DNA of 64,000 nucleotides from JAZKFT01 sp040386335 (GCA_040386335.1 JAZKFT010000001.1:62001-126000); one strand, 5' to 3'. Shown: positions 53,346-62,402, numbered from the stretch's first letter. The notes: generated by a model from the letters alone, not told the origin. A program made the numbers and translations.

Positions 53346-56300
53346 ATGAAAAAGATATTTTTTACATCTGTTCTTTTCTATTGCGTGTACCTGTCGGTTT
53401 TGCCAGGTGCGAATGCCCAGTCACTTGTTCCGGTAGGTAACACCAGCTTTCCCGTTAACGACAATCATAGCGCGGCCACTGGTGCTGCCTTAAACACCGG
53501 GTGGCAGATCAATGGTATTGGCAAGATCGTTGTCATTGTCAAACACCCTTCCATCCTCACTAAATTGTATGCATGCAGTGCCTCCGGAGGCATTTTTGTG
53601 AGCACCAACAGCGGTACTTCCTGGACGCCGTTAACCGGAAGTTTTTTGCCCGGCGTGCAATTTGGTTGCCTTTCCATCGATCCAGCTAATGTCAATATCA
53701 TGTATGCCGGCACCGGTGAACCCAGTTATGCCCAAACCTATGGCTGGGGTGGACTTGGTACTTTTAAATCACTGGATGGTGGTGTTACATGGACGCAAAC
53801 AAATACAGGTATGGGCAATGTAGTAGTACAGGATATTTTGGTAAACCCGCTAAACACACAGGAAGTGATTGCATGCACCAGTGTGGGTATTTACAAATCT
53901 GTGAATGCCGGCGGCAGCTGGATACTGGCATCATCCGGCAGCTGGGTTCAGCAGGTATTAAGGCAGGGCTCTGGTAACATCCTGGTTGCAATTAGCAACG
54001 ACAGGTTCCTGCGATCTGTTGATTTTGGTGGTACCTGGACGGTTTCTGACCTCGACCCCGCCTTCTCAGCTACATTTACCAAAGGCCGTATTGCAGTAGC
54101 ACCTACTAACAGCAGTATCGTTTACGCCGGGTGGGTGTACGACGACTTTTTCACATCTAATAATGCCTGCATTTTTTACTCTACGGATGGCGGGGTATCA
54201 TTCACCAAAAAATATGCTTTTGCCAATACCCCCAAACTCATTTCCTACGATGGCAGCAGCGCAGCTGGTTATGGCTGGGCCAATTTTTTTATTACCGTTT
54301 CCAATACCGATCCCAACACACTATTCACGGGCGGGCACCTGATTTTTAAATCTGTCAACAACGGGACGAACTGGACGGCTACCATTCCGAACTGGTGGTG
54401 TTGTATTCATACAGATATCCACCAATTATTATACGACCCCAATAACAGCACCCGTATCCTTGCTGCCACCGACGGAGGCGTTTTTGTTTCAACGGACGGA
54501 GCGGTCAACTGGACTCCATTGAGCAACGGGTTGTATTGCAACCAGTATTTAAGCATGGGGCAGAGTAATATGGATCCTGAGTTTGTAATTGGGGGCTTGC
54601 AGGACAATGGTATCATTTATAAAAATACCGATGGCAATTACCATACCTACACCGGTGGTGATTATTACGACCACATGACCTGCGACTATACCAATAACTA
54701 CAATGTGTACACCAGCGGTTCAAACGGTAAGGTTTTTAATCCGTATAACCGTTCGCAAAAGTCGAATCTGAACCTGCCTTCCAATATCCTCACCACCGGA
54801 ACAGCTAACAGCAGGCAGAGTTTTATCATTAGCCCGCTAAACCCTGCCATTGGTTATGGGTGGGGGACGAATATTTATCGCAGCAGCAATGTAAACAGTT
54901 ATAACCTGGCCGCAGGCACATCAACCGTATCCTGGTCGATGATAGGGGCTATTGGGGTGAACATCCGCGACCTGAAAATATCGCCGGCAAACAATGATAT
55001 CGTATATGCCCTGGGTAGTAATGCTACTGTATATAAATCAGTTAATGCCACCGCGGTAACCCCGGCCTTTGTTCCTCTGGTATTGCCAGACGGAGCATCT
55101 ACTTCGGTAAATGGGTCTTTAACCGTATCTGCGTTGAACCCAAATGTGCTGTACGCTACGGCCAATAATGCGGTGTATAGGAGTACTGATGCAGGTACTA
55201 CCTGGACAAATTATACTGCCACGGGGTTGCCGGCTATTAATTTTCAAAAGGTATTTATCGACCCGTACAGTACCATAGAAAGTGTGTACCTCATTACTTC
55301 ACTCGGAGTGTACTACAGGGATTTAACGATGACAGCCTGGACATCCGTAAACCCATCAGTTCCTCCGGGCCAACAAAACAGTTCAGCCAGTTACGCGGGG
55401 CTAATATTGGGCCCCAACCTGTATAAAGGAAGCAGCTCGTCCACTTCGCACGTGTCCTTTGCCACATGGGGAAGTGGAATATGGAAAAGTACTTTTTACA
55501 ACCAGGCGATCAACCCTTTGCCGGCAGGTTTCGCCAATGTTGATATAGGTTCGCCCGCCATAGCAGGTAGTGCTTCTTTCGATAATGCCAAACAGGCATT
55601 CAATGTGTCGGGGGCTGGTAGCGGAATCAATAGCACCAGTACCGATCAATTCAATTTTACCCGGACATTGCTTACCGGCAACGGTGATGTGTTTGCAAAA
55701 ATTTATTCGGTTGCAGAAACGGATGCCGTTACCGGTTTGTCAAAAACCGGGCTGATGTTGAGGGCATCTGAAAACAGTAATGCACCTTATGTAATGGTAG
55801 CGTTAACAGGTCATGCAGGTGCTGTATTCCAATATCGTATCAATGCTTCGGATGCAGCAACTATAAATACGGTTTTGCCGGCACCGGCGCCTGCTTATCC
55901 ATATTGGGTAAAGATCAATAAAAATGGCAATCTGATCACGGCATCCACTTCACCAGACGGTGTGAGCTGGACCGGGGCCGGACAGGTAACGGTAAACCTG
56001 GGCACCAATTTCTGGGGAGGTATTGTTAATACTTCAAACAATATCGCAGCGGTTAATCGTGCAGCTGTGGGCAATATCACGCTCAATAGTTTTGGGGTGC
56101 TGGCCATACAAAATCTGAAATTGCAGGCAGTGGTGAAAGACAAGGACAAAGTGGGCTTGTCCTGGAGTTTTGAAACAGATGAAAAGAATAACACCATCAT
56201 ACTTGAACGGTCGGTGGATGGGGTAAACTTTACCGCCATTCACCGGAGAAATTATCCCAACCTTACAGGCTTTATGCAATCTTATAACGATGCTGCCACT

Positions 56301-56657
56301 GATGAAATACCATTTAAAGGCAGGAATTTCTACCGTATCAAAATGGTTCAGCAAAATGGCGATATCAAGTATTCCACGGTTCAGTCTGTTGCCATTACAA
56401 AAGGCCTTTTGATAAAAGTAGAGCCAAACCCGGTATCTCAAAACGGTATGCTGAACTTCATTATCTCCGGTGATATCACCACAAAGCCAAGCCTGGATAT
56501 TTATGATATGACAGGGAGGAAATTGCAGTCGCAGCTATTAAGCGGATCCGGTATTAACGTAGTAAAACTGAAAAATTTTACTCCCGGCACTTACAATTAC
56601 AGGATTATGTTTGATGGCGAAACAATGAGTGGTAAATTTATTGTGAGCGACAACTAG
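53346..56657 (+). CDS. Secreted BNR/VPS10-like beta-propeller protein with T9SS sorting domain
   Basis: 1103 residues. Signal peptide (SVLFYCVYLSVLPGANAQ). Residues about 30-740 hold many Asp-box/BNR units (FVSTNSGTSWTPLT, KSLDGGVTWTQT, KSVNAGGSWIL, YSTDGGVSFTK, VSTDGAVNWTPL, RSTDAGTTWTN), as in sialidase and VPS10/sortilin propellers. A lectin-like jelly-roll follows (about 745-930), then a fibronectin-like strand set and a type A sorting domain (VEPNPVSQNGMLNFIISG ... YRIMFDGETMSGKFIVSDN). No sialidase active site is clear. Probably a surface protein exported by the type IX system, for glycan or protein binding. Confidence 0.9.
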   Translation: MKKIFFTSVLFYCVYLSVLPGANAQSLVPVGNTSFPVNDNHSAATGAALNTGWQINGIGKIVVIVKHPSILTKLYACSASGGIFVSTNSGTSWTPLTGSFLPGVQFGCLSIDPANVNIMYAGTGEPSYAQTYGWGGLGTFKSLDGGVTWTQTNTGMGNVVVQDILVNPLNTQEVIACTSVGIYKSVNAGGSWILASSGSWVQQVLRQGSGNILVAISNDRFLRSVDFGGTWTVSDLDPAFSATFTKGRIAVAPTNSSIVYAGWVYDDFFTSNNACIFYSTDGGVSFTKKYAFANTPKLISYDGSSAAGYGWANFFITVSNTDPNTLFTGGHLIFKSVNNGTNWTATIPNWWCCIHTDIHQLLYDPNNSTRILAATDGGVFVSTDGAVNWTPLSNGLYCNQYLSMGQSNMDPEFVIGGLQDNGIIYKNTDGNYHTYTGGDYYDHMTCDYTNNYNVYTSGSNGKVFNPYNRSQKSNLNLPSNILTTGTANSRQSFIISPLNPAIGYGWGTNIYRSSNVNSYNLAAGTSTVSWSMIGAIGVNIRDLKISPANNDIVYALGSNATVYKSVNATAVTPAFVPLVLPDGASTSVNGSLTVSALNPNVLYATANNAVYRSTDAGTTWTNYTATGLPAINFQKVFIDPYSTIESVYLITSLGVYYRDLTMTAWTSVNPSVPPGQQNSSASYAGLILGPNLYKGSSSSTSHVSFATWGSGIWKSTFYNQAINPLPAGFANVDIGSPAIAGSASFDNAKQAFNVSGAGSGINSTSTDQFNFTRTLLTGNGDVFAKIYSVAETDAVTGLSKTGLMLRASENSNAPYVMVALTGHAGAVFQYRINASDAATINTVLPAPAPAYPYWVKINKNGNLITASTSPDGVSWTGAGQVTVNLGTNFWGGIVNTSNNIAAVNRAAVGNITLNSFGVLAIQNLKLQAVVKDKDKVGLSWSFETDEKNNTIILERSVDGVNFTAIHRRNYPNLTGFMQSYNDAATDEIPFKGRNFYRIKMVQQNGDIKYSTVQSVAITKGLLIKVEPNPVSQNGMLNFIISGDITTKPSLDIYDMTGRKLQSQLLSGSGINVVKLKNFTPGTYNYRIMFDGETMSGKFIVSDN

Positions 56658-56670
56658 TGAACAGTGACAT

Positions 56671-56710
56671 TACACAAAAACACCTGCCGGCCGGCAGGTG
56701 TTTTTGTGTA
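56671..56710. terminator. 40-bp perfect palindromic, bidirectional terminator
   Basis: Two 20-base arms meeting at CCGG|CCGG with no loop: core CACCTGCCGG and its complement, flanked by A5/T5 tracts. It sits between the convergent genes 53346 and 56720. Confidence 0.85.
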
Positions 56711-56719
56711 ACCAGGAAT

Positions 56720-57037
56720 TTATTTCTCAAACCCATAGTCCCTTTCCACCAGGCAAATTCTTGTTTTGTAATGGCTATACCATTGGTTCCTTCCTTGCTG
56801 TTGGGCAGAACGGTGTTCACTCACCTGTTTCCATTGCCTGATAGATTCCAAGTCTTTCCAATAGCTCACGGTGATACCCAGGCCATCCCTAGCACTTTCG
56901 TGCCCGAGGTAACCTGGCTGTTGCATGGCAAGTTCCACCATCAGTTCCGACATAGCATTATATCCCTCATCATCACTTGTTTTTAATGAAGTAAATATTA
57001 CGGCATAATAGGGAGGTTTGGGCGTGTTGGCGATCAT
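56720..57037 (-). CDS. Antibiotic-biosynthesis monooxygenase (ABM) domain protein
   Basis: 105 residues. The dimeric alpha/beta barrel pattern YYAVIFTSLKTSDDEGYNAMSELMVELAMQQPGYLGHESARD ... GITVSYWKDLESIRQWKQVSEHRSAQQQGR matches ABM/heme-degrading small proteins. Substrate unknown; such proteins act in quinone or heme metabolism, or as stress genes. No active-site residues are assignable. Convergent with the BNR-repeat gene. Confidence 0.85.
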   Translation of the reverse strand: MIANTPKPPYYAVIFTSLKTSDDEGYNAMSELMVELAMQQPGYLGHESARDGLGITVSYWKDLESIRQWKQVSEHRSAQQQGRNQWYSHYKTRICLVERDYGFEK

Positions 57038-57162
57038 GAATTTGTTTTAAAAATAGGATGACAGAATGGATTGCTTAGAAAGTTCCCCGGTGAAGCTTGG
57101 ACTTTTACGGGCAACCGAAAATAAAAACAAAAATTGTTTTGAGTATAGCATCTTTTCCATTT

Positions 57163-57179
57163 ACTTTGTAATTCAAAGT
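57163..57179 (+). promoter_or_regulatory. Operator/promoter upstream of the membrane protein at 57186, site 1
   Basis: ACTTTG-TAATT-CAAAGT is a 17-base palindrome that overlaps the -7 element (TTACTTTG; TTG lies 19 bases upstream at 57138-57141). It is followed by GCTTTTATGAA. Site 2 (58834-58850) has nearly the same sequence and the same distance to its start codon. Confidence 0.65.
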
Positions 57180-57185
57180 GCTTTT

Positions 57186-57866
57186 ATGAATGATCAACAA
57201 CGTTCATTGGAAACCATCCAGGACATTAAAAACATGATGGAGCGCAGCAGCCGTTTTATCAGCCTTAGTGGGTGGAGTGGAATTGCTGCCGGTGGCTGTG
57301 CTTTGGTGGGGGCGTGGTTTGCCAACAAGGAGATAGTACAAAGATTTGATGACATACACGGATATACCGGTAATCCCCGGATTCAATTAGGACAACAGCC
57401 GGATGAAAGCTTCCGGGAACTGCTTAGCATTTTTCCGTTAATCAGTCGCTTAATCTGGATCGCTGTTATCACCTTTGTAGCTGCATTCATATTGGCATTC
57501 CTTTTTACCTGGGCCCGCAGCAAAAAGCAGAATATTCCACTGTTTGGCCGCACTTCGTACAGGTTGATGGTCAATGTAATGATACCAATGATAGCAGGCG
57601 GTATCTTTTCATTAAGAGCGCTTCAATTAGGCTATTGGGAACTGATAGCACCAGGCTGTCTTATTTTCTACGGACTTGCCCTGGTAAACGGTGCTAAATA
57701 CACATTGGGCGAAATAAAGTACCTGGGCTACGTGCAAATAGTTCTTGGGCTTATCAGTCTCTGGTATACAGGCTATGGTTTATGGTTCTGGGCAGCCGGT
57801 TTTGGTGTTATGCATATTGTGTACGGCTTTTTAATGTGGTGGAAATATGAGAGGGATGGAAGATAG
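57186..57866 (+). CDS. Conserved membrane protein, unknown function
   Basis: 227 residues from ATG 57186; the frame is open 40 codons upstream but that part overlaps the promoter/operator. Cytoplasmic N-terminus (MNDQQRSLETIQDIKNMMERSSRFI), then about five to six membrane helices, the first at about 27-47, others at 83-108, 120-145, 145-165, 170-190 and 195-215. First gene of a plus-strand run and just upstream of the winged-helix gene. No family was recognised with certainty; similar proteins are common in Bacteroidota next to DUF4153-type genes. Confidence 0.7.
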   Translation: MNDQQRSLETIQDIKNMMERSSRFISLSGWSGIAAGGCALVGAWFANKEIVQRFDDIHGYTGNPRIQLGQQPDESFRELLSIFPLISRLIWIAVITFVAAFILAFLFTWARSKKQNIPLFGRTSYRLMVNVMIPMIAGGIFSLRALQLGYWELIAPGCLIFYGLALVNGAKYTLGEIKYLGYVQIVLGLISLWYTGYGLWFWAAGFGVMHIVYGFLMWWKYERDGR

Positions 57867-57881
57867 ATGATAGGTAATGGG

Positions 57882-57944
57882 CGGTAATCAGTAATCAATA
57901 ATCAATAAGCAGTAATCAGTAATCAATAAGCAGTAATCAGCAGG
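57882..57944. repeat. Heptad-period array
   Basis: Nine units of 7: CGGTAAT, CAGTAAT, CAATAAT, CAATAAG, CAGTAAT, CAGTAAT, CAATAAG, CAGTAAT, CAGCAGG. It lies between the membrane protein gene and the winged-helix gene. Confidence 0.75.
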
Positions 57945-57999
57945 TGTTAGGAGGTATAGTAAAAACGGGAATAAATAAAAAGCAAACAGTTATTATAAA

Positions 58000-58308
58000 T
58001 TGGCAGGTTCCATAAACATAGACAATCTTAATAAGGTATTCGACAGCCGGGTTCGGCTGGGTATTATGAGTGCGCTGATGGTGAACGCCGAACAAAGTTA
58101 TAACGACCTGAAAGAGCTGCTGCAGATAACGGATGGCAACCTTGCCAGCCACATGAAAACACTGGAAGAAAATGCCTATATTAAGGTCCAGAAAGGTTTT
58201 ATTGGCCGCAAAACAAATACTACCTATGCAGTAACAAAGGCCGGCGAGAAAGCCTTTCGCCAACACCTGGATGCCCTGGAGCAAATGATCAAAGATGTTG
58301 GACAGTAA
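58000..58308 (+). CDS. Winged-helix transcriptional regulator
   Basis: 102 residues. N-terminal MAGSINIDNLNKVFDSRVRLGIMSALM; winged helix YNDLKELLQITDGNLASHMKTLEENAYIKVQKGFIGRKTNTTYAVTKAGEKAFRQHL, a MarR/ArsR-like fold with the recognition helix NLASHMKTLEE. The frame begins at TTG 58000; no ATG lies upstream in frame, and the TTG product begins as family members do. Two palindromic sites (57163 and 58834) flank this gene and are the obvious candidates for its targets. It is 30 bases before the next gene. Confidence 0.85.
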   Translation: MAGSINIDNLNKVFDSRVRLGIMSALMVNAEQSYNDLKELLQITDGNLASHMKTLEENAYIKVQKGFIGRKTNTTYAVTKAGEKAFRQHLDALEQMIKDVGQ

Positions 58309-58337
58309 GAAACCTAAGAAATACCCTGGAAACGAAT

Positions 58338-58793
58338 ATGGACTCAACCACAAAACAAATTGCTTTTATAGCAACAAAAATATGGATCACTGCATTGACC
58401 GTGAATACCGCTTTAGGCCTCTATGTTGTTTCTGACAGTGTAAAAATGCCGGTCGGCGACCTGGCTGTTAAAGGGCTTATTTATGGCGCTGTATTTTCAT
58501 TCCCCATTTTTTTGGTGGTATGGCTTATGTTGTACCTGATGATCAAGGGCATGTTTAGCGCAGGGAATATTTTTCTCATTTTGCTGGTCGCGGCAGGGCT
58601 GTTAACATTGGGTAGTTTTTATTTGTTTTCAGAATACATGCAGCTTTCTGCCTCATTAAATATCCCACTTGGCGGATCTGCCCTTGCTGCTTCCGCTTTG
58701 GGTATTTTACCTCAATTCAATCCCATCCGAAAAGCCTGTTTTCAAAGGGATCACCCGGGGCATTTTAGAAGAAGAGATAAGGTAGAAGCCTAA
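58338..58793 (+). CDS. Small membrane protein, paralogue of the 61047 gene
   Basis: 151 residues with four membrane helices (about 10-30, 45-67, 74-97 and 105-125). It shares IATKIWITALTVNT, GAVFSFPIFLVVWLMLYLMIKG and the general layout with the gene at 61047 (IALKIWILSLIVNT, GLIFSFPVFVIIWIVLYFLFK). Function unknown. The C-terminal tail (RKACFQRDHPGHFRRRDKVEA) is basic and unlike its paralogue, so a late frameshift in the last 20 codons cannot be ruled out. Confidence 0.75.
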   Translation: MDSTTKQIAFIATKIWITALTVNTALGLYVVSDSVKMPVGDLAVKGLIYGAVFSFPIFLVVWLMLYLMIKGMFSAGNIFLILLVAAGLLTLGSFYLFSEYMQLSASLNIPLGGSALAASALGILPQFNPIRKACFQRDHPGHFRRRDKVEA

Positions 58794-58833
58794 AAAATAG
58801 ACAAAGGAAAAAAAGAATTTTTTTTATCCATTC

Positions 58834-58850
58834 ACTTTGAAATTCAAAGC
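58834..58850 (+). promoter_or_regulatory. Operator/promoter upstream of 58857, site 2
   Basis: ACTTTG-AAATT-CAAAGC, preceded by TATCCATTC and followed by ACTTTTATGAA. It matches site 1 (57163-57179) at almost all positions, and in both the palindrome ends 6 bases before the ATG. Confidence 0.65.
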
Positions 58851-58856
58851 ACTTTT

Positions 58857-59381
58857 ATGAACAGGGAAATACTATTAGACGCCTCTTTATTGCAGAAAAA
58901 AATCCGCAGGTGGATTGGATTTTTCATTATCGCCCTAACGCTTAGTGGCCTTACAGCGCTGGGCGTAGAAACGCAGATGGGCCTTGTATCCGGGTTGTTC
59001 CCATCAGAACAAACTATGGTTGGACAATGGTTGGTAAAAGTGCACGCTGCCATCAGCGACATGAATCACCAGTATCCCTTTCTATCCTATGGTTTTGATT
59101 GGCTGGCCTTTGCACACCTGGTAATTGCCGTGGTATTTATAGGGCCGCTTAAAGATCCGGTAAGGAACAAGTGGGTGATACAGTTTGGCCGCATCGCCTG
59201 CCTTATGGTCTTTCCATTTGCCTTGCTGGCAGGCGGTTTCAGGGGGCTGCCTCTTTGGTGGCGATTCATTGATTGCTCCTTTGGCCTTATTGGCCTCGTA
59301 CCACTGACGATCTGCTACAAGCTTATCGAAAAGCTGGAAAAGCTTTCCACCAGTACGCATTCCTTTTCATCATGTAAATAA
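58857..59381 (+). CDS. Conserved membrane protein, unknown function
   Basis: 174 residues, four membrane helices (about 20-38, 82-100, 112-130 and 139-158). The sequence RFIDCSFGLIGLVPLTICYKLIEKLE and the hydrophilic stretch AISDMNHQYPFLSYGFDWLAFAH suggest a conserved family, which I have not identified. It has its own operator site and lies 26 bases before the DUF4153-type gene, so they probably form one unit under the winged-helix regulator. Confidence 0.7.
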   Translation: MNREILLDASLLQKKIRRWIGFFIIALTLSGLTALGVETQMGLVSGLFPSEQTMVGQWLVKVHAAISDMNHQYPFLSYGFDWLAFAHLVIAVVFIGPLKDPVRNKWVIQFGRIACLMVFPFALLAGGFRGLPLWWRFIDCSFGLIGLVPLTICYKLIEKLEKLSTSTHSFSSCK

Positions 59382-59407
59382 AATACCACCGGTAAAACCA
59401 CTCTTTT

Positions 59408-61000
59408 ATGCAAACCATCACCATTCCAAAACCTGCCACCATTATTAACTCGGCAGCAAAATTTATCTTTATTGTTGTAGGAGCCGTCCTGTTCAATCTC
59501 CTCTTTTGGGAAGAAAAAATGGCGCTGAATGCCGCCCTGTTTTTTCTCTATGCGGTTGGGGGCATTCTCTATTTTTATCCCGGTGTTTTCGCCAGCAAAA
59601 AAGTAAGGTGGTTATTGCTGGCTTCCGTCATATCACTTTCTATGGTGGTATTTCATAATACACTGCTTTCTCAAATTTCATTGGCAGTATCCGTTTTATT
59701 GCTGGCTGCGTATAGCCAGTATTTGCATAACAGTATATTGTACGCAGGAGCATCCATTTTGCAAAGCTTCCTGTTTTTTGTTCCGGCATTTATCAGTAGC
59801 CTGCAACAGGTATTTTTCCTCAAAAAAAGAAAACCGGGTGTCGGTAAAATGATCCGGCTGGCGATCTTCCCATTGCTGATCGCCGGCATTTTCCTCATTG
59901 TGTATTTAATGGCCAATAAAGTATTTGCCGATGTGTTGGAAACGGCTGCTTTAAAGATAGAATGGTTCGTTAACCACCTCGTTCGTTGGGTGGAGCCACA
60001 GCGTTTGTTGTTTCTCCTGCTTGGATTGCTGATCAGCGGTGGCTTACTGGTACGTCATATTAAAGCACCTCTGGAAACGGTGGAACTTAGAAAATCGGAT
60101 GACCTGCAAAGGGTCAGGAGGAAAAGAAAAGGCAGTAGTATAACAGCTGACCTGCGCCAATTTTTTCTTGGCAAACTGGCCACCGGCACTAATGCACTTA
60201 AAAATGAGTACAAAGCAGGCCTGCTATGTCTCGTGCTGCTAAATGGATTGCTGTTAATGGTAAACGCTACCGATGTTTTGTATGTGTGGTTTGGGTTTAG
60301 TTACAAGCCCGATATCAACTGGCCAACATTTGTTCACGAAGGTGCAGGGCTGCTGGTACTTTCCATTTTATTGGCTATGCTGCTGGTGCTGTTTTTCTTC
60401 AGGGGCAACCTGAATTTCTTTTCAAAGAACAGGTGGCTGAGGGCGCTTGCTTATGTTTGGATAGCTCAAAATGCAGTGCTGGCTATTTCGGTTTGTATAC
60501 GAAATATGTACTATATCCAGCATATGGGCCTGGCCTACAAAAGGGTTGGGTTGTTTGTATATGTACTGCTCGTTTTAATCGGGCTGATTACCATCGTCAT
60601 CAAGATCCAAAAAAGGAAAACAGCTTATTACCTGTGGCGTGTTAATGCGCTGGCCGCTTTTGTGATCCTGTTGGTATCATCCTGCATCGATTGGGACGTC
60701 GCCATTGCCCGGTACAACATATCAAAAAAAGACAGTATTCAGTCCGACATCTGGTTCCTGGTTCGTATGAACGACCACGTACTTCCATTACTGCAACAAA
60801 ACAAAGCCTGGATCTGCAGCCTGGTACCAACAGCCATCAGCAAAGATATTAATCGCGACACCCGCTTTCCACCCGACAAATGCGAAATGATAGATGTAAG
60901 AATAAAAGCATTCCTGGAAAATGAAAAAAGCTACTCCTGGCTGAGCTGGAACTGGGCCGATGAAAATGCCCGGAAACAACTGCAAACAACCATCCGTTAA
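59408..61000 (+). CDS. DUF4153/DUF4173-like polytopic membrane protein
   Basis: 530 residues, about eleven or twelve membrane helices (first at about 13-30, later ones spread to about 445). The last part, VSSCIDWDVAIARYNISKKDSI then WFLVRMNDHVLPLLQQ, is the conserved tail of DUF4153/DUF4173 proteins (D-x-x-IA-x-YN ...). A soluble loop, about 225-260 (basic, KSDDLQRVRRKRKGSS), lies in the middle. Function unknown; in relatives it sits next to a winged-helix regulator and small membrane proteins, as here. Forty-six bases before the paralogue gene at 61047. Confidence 0.8.
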   Translation: MQTITIPKPATIINSAAKFIFIVVGAVLFNLLFWEEKMALNAALFFLYAVGGILYFYPGVFASKKVRWLLLASVISLSMVVFHNTLLSQISLAVSVLLLAAYSQYLHNSILYAGASILQSFLFFVPAFISSLQQVFFLKKRKPGVGKMIRLAIFPLLIAGIFLIVYLMANKVFADVLETAALKIEWFVNHLVRWVEPQRLLFLLLGLLISGGLLVRHIKAPLETVELRKSDDLQRVRRKRKGSSITADLRQFFLGKLATGTNALKNEYKAGLLCLVLLNGLLLMVNATDVLYVWFGFSYKPDINWPTFVHEGAGLLVLSILLAMLLVLFFFRGNLNFFSKNRWLRALAYVWIAQNAVLAISVCIRNMYYIQHMGLAYKRVGLFVYVLLVLIGLITIVIKIQKRKTAYYLWRVNALAAFVILLVSSCIDWDVAIARYNISKKDSIQSDIWFLVRMNDHVLPLLQQNKAWICSLVPTAISKDINRDTRFPPDKCEMIDVRIKAFLENEKSYSWLSWNWADENARKQLQTTIR

Positions 61001-61046
61001 CTATAAAATCAAAACCCGTGTCTTGCAAAGGTTTTAAGGAGTTATT

Positions 61047-61514
61047 ATGAAATCTGTTACCGCTATATCTGGCACCATCGCACTAAAAATATGGATACTG
61101 TCGTTGATCGTGAATACTATCGGCGGCGCATGTTTGCTGGCCGGGTTACATTTCGATTTTTTTGAGTTTGCCATAATTGGTGGTTTTTTCGGGCTGATAT
61201 TTTCTTTCCCCGTTTTTGTCATTATATGGATCGTACTCTACTTTCTTTTCAAAAGACGATATAGCTGTAAAGAAGTGTTTACAGCGTTACTGATAGCAGG
61301 CTGTATACTAGCTGCGGTAGCTTATGTGCTTTTTTCTTTCATCTTTTTAAGGGGTGGCATTGATGGTCGGGCACTGGCTGGAATGGCGATCGTTTCCGGC
61401 GCTACAGGCATCATGTTGAGCCATGGCAACATTAAAAGATATTGTACCAAAAGAGAAGAGCAGGAAACCGTAATTGAACAGATCGGTCAGCAGGAAACCT
61501 ACTACAACTTCTGA
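61047..61514 (+). CDS. Small membrane protein, paralogue of 58338
   Basis: 155 residues, four membrane helices (about 10-33, 42-67, 75-97 and 105-125) plus a polar, charged C-terminal tail (KRYCTKREEQETVIEQIGQQ). Similar throughout to the protein at 58338. Two paralogues flanking the DUF4153/4173-like gene suggest that they work with it, perhaps as subunits. Function unknown. Confidence 0.75.
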   Translation: MKSVTAISGTIALKIWILSLIVNTIGGACLLAGLHFDFFEFAIIGGFFGLIFSFPVFVIIWIVLYFLFKRRYSCKEVFTALLIAGCILAAVAYVLFSFIFLRGGIDGRALAGMAIVSGATGIMLSHGNIKRYCTKREEQETVIEQIGQQETYYNF

Positions 61515-61655
61515 CATGCGACAAGCACAACACATCTTTTTTCCGCCATAACATCCACACACTTGTGGCCGGTGATGAGCCGGCCACAACACACCCTGGC
61601 AGACACCAGTTCCTATATGCCATTAGCACATTCTACACTCAAATAAATAGTAGCT

Positions 61656-62402
61656 ATGAAGACTTCTCAACAATGGTTTGAATACTTTAAAGGCAATCTT
61701 AAAAAGGAAAGGGTTGACTGGCAACAAAAGCCGAAGCTTACCGATAAGGAATTGAACACGATTTTAAAGTCGATGCAAGCCTGGCAACTGGGCGAAACAA
61801 GCGACGGCAGCAACCTGTTAAAGGCATCTGCCAGTTATGCCCAAAAAATAGATGATGACAGTTATGTTAAAGCTGTCACACTGTTTATTAAAGAAGAACA
61901 AAAGCACGGAAATAACCTGGGCAAATATTTAGATAGTATTGGCCAGCCAAGAATACAAAGGGACTTGGGCGATTCGCTATTCAGGAAGATACGATACTTT
62001 AATGCAAACATGGAACTCTGGACATTGGCCGTGATCTCAGTGGAAAGCACAGCCCAGATTTTCTACCAATCCCTGCGCCAGGCAACAGGCTGCAACTTGC
62101 TCCGTCAAATTTGTACCGATATTTTGATTGACGAAGCGGCCCATATTCAATTCCAGGCCGAAAGGCTGGCGATTATTTACCATTCAAAAAACTGGGTTTG
62201 GAAGAGCCTCACTTTTTACGCGTACAAATATTTTTACTTCTCTACGGCATTTGTGGTTTGGTTTGCTCACCGCAGGGTGTTTAAGGCAGGTGGAAATAAT
62301 CTCGCATCTTATCATAGGAAAATGACTTTCAAATTCAACAAGATTGCACAACATCTAAATCGTAAAAATTATGAAACACATGCTCTTCAAGCCGTGTGGT
62401 AG
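61656..62402 (+). CDS. Ferritin-like/diiron protein, unknown function
   Basis: 248 residues. Helical, with possible diiron ligands: EEQKHGNNLGKYL (an E...H pair), VESTAQIFYQ (E), and DEAAHIQFQAE (E..H). The order E, E..H, E, E..H fits a ferritin-like four-helix carboxylate bridge. Two helices near the C-terminus (about 186-206) are hydrophobic, YKYFYFSTAFVVWFAHR, so it may be membrane-associated. Related Bacteroidota genes are annotated only as hypothetical. No substrate is predicted. Confidence 0.7.
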   Translation: MKTSQQWFEYFKGNLKKERVDWQQKPKLTDKELNTILKSMQAWQLGETSDGSNLLKASASYAQKIDDDSYVKAVTLFIKEEQKHGNNLGKYLDSIGQPRIQRDLGDSLFRKIRYFNANMELWTLAVISVESTAQIFYQSLRQATGCNLLRQICTDILIDEAAHIQFQAERLAIIYHSKNWVWKSLTFYAYKYFYFSTAFVVWFAHRRVFKAGGNNLASYHRKMTFKFNKIAQHLNRKNYETHALQAVW

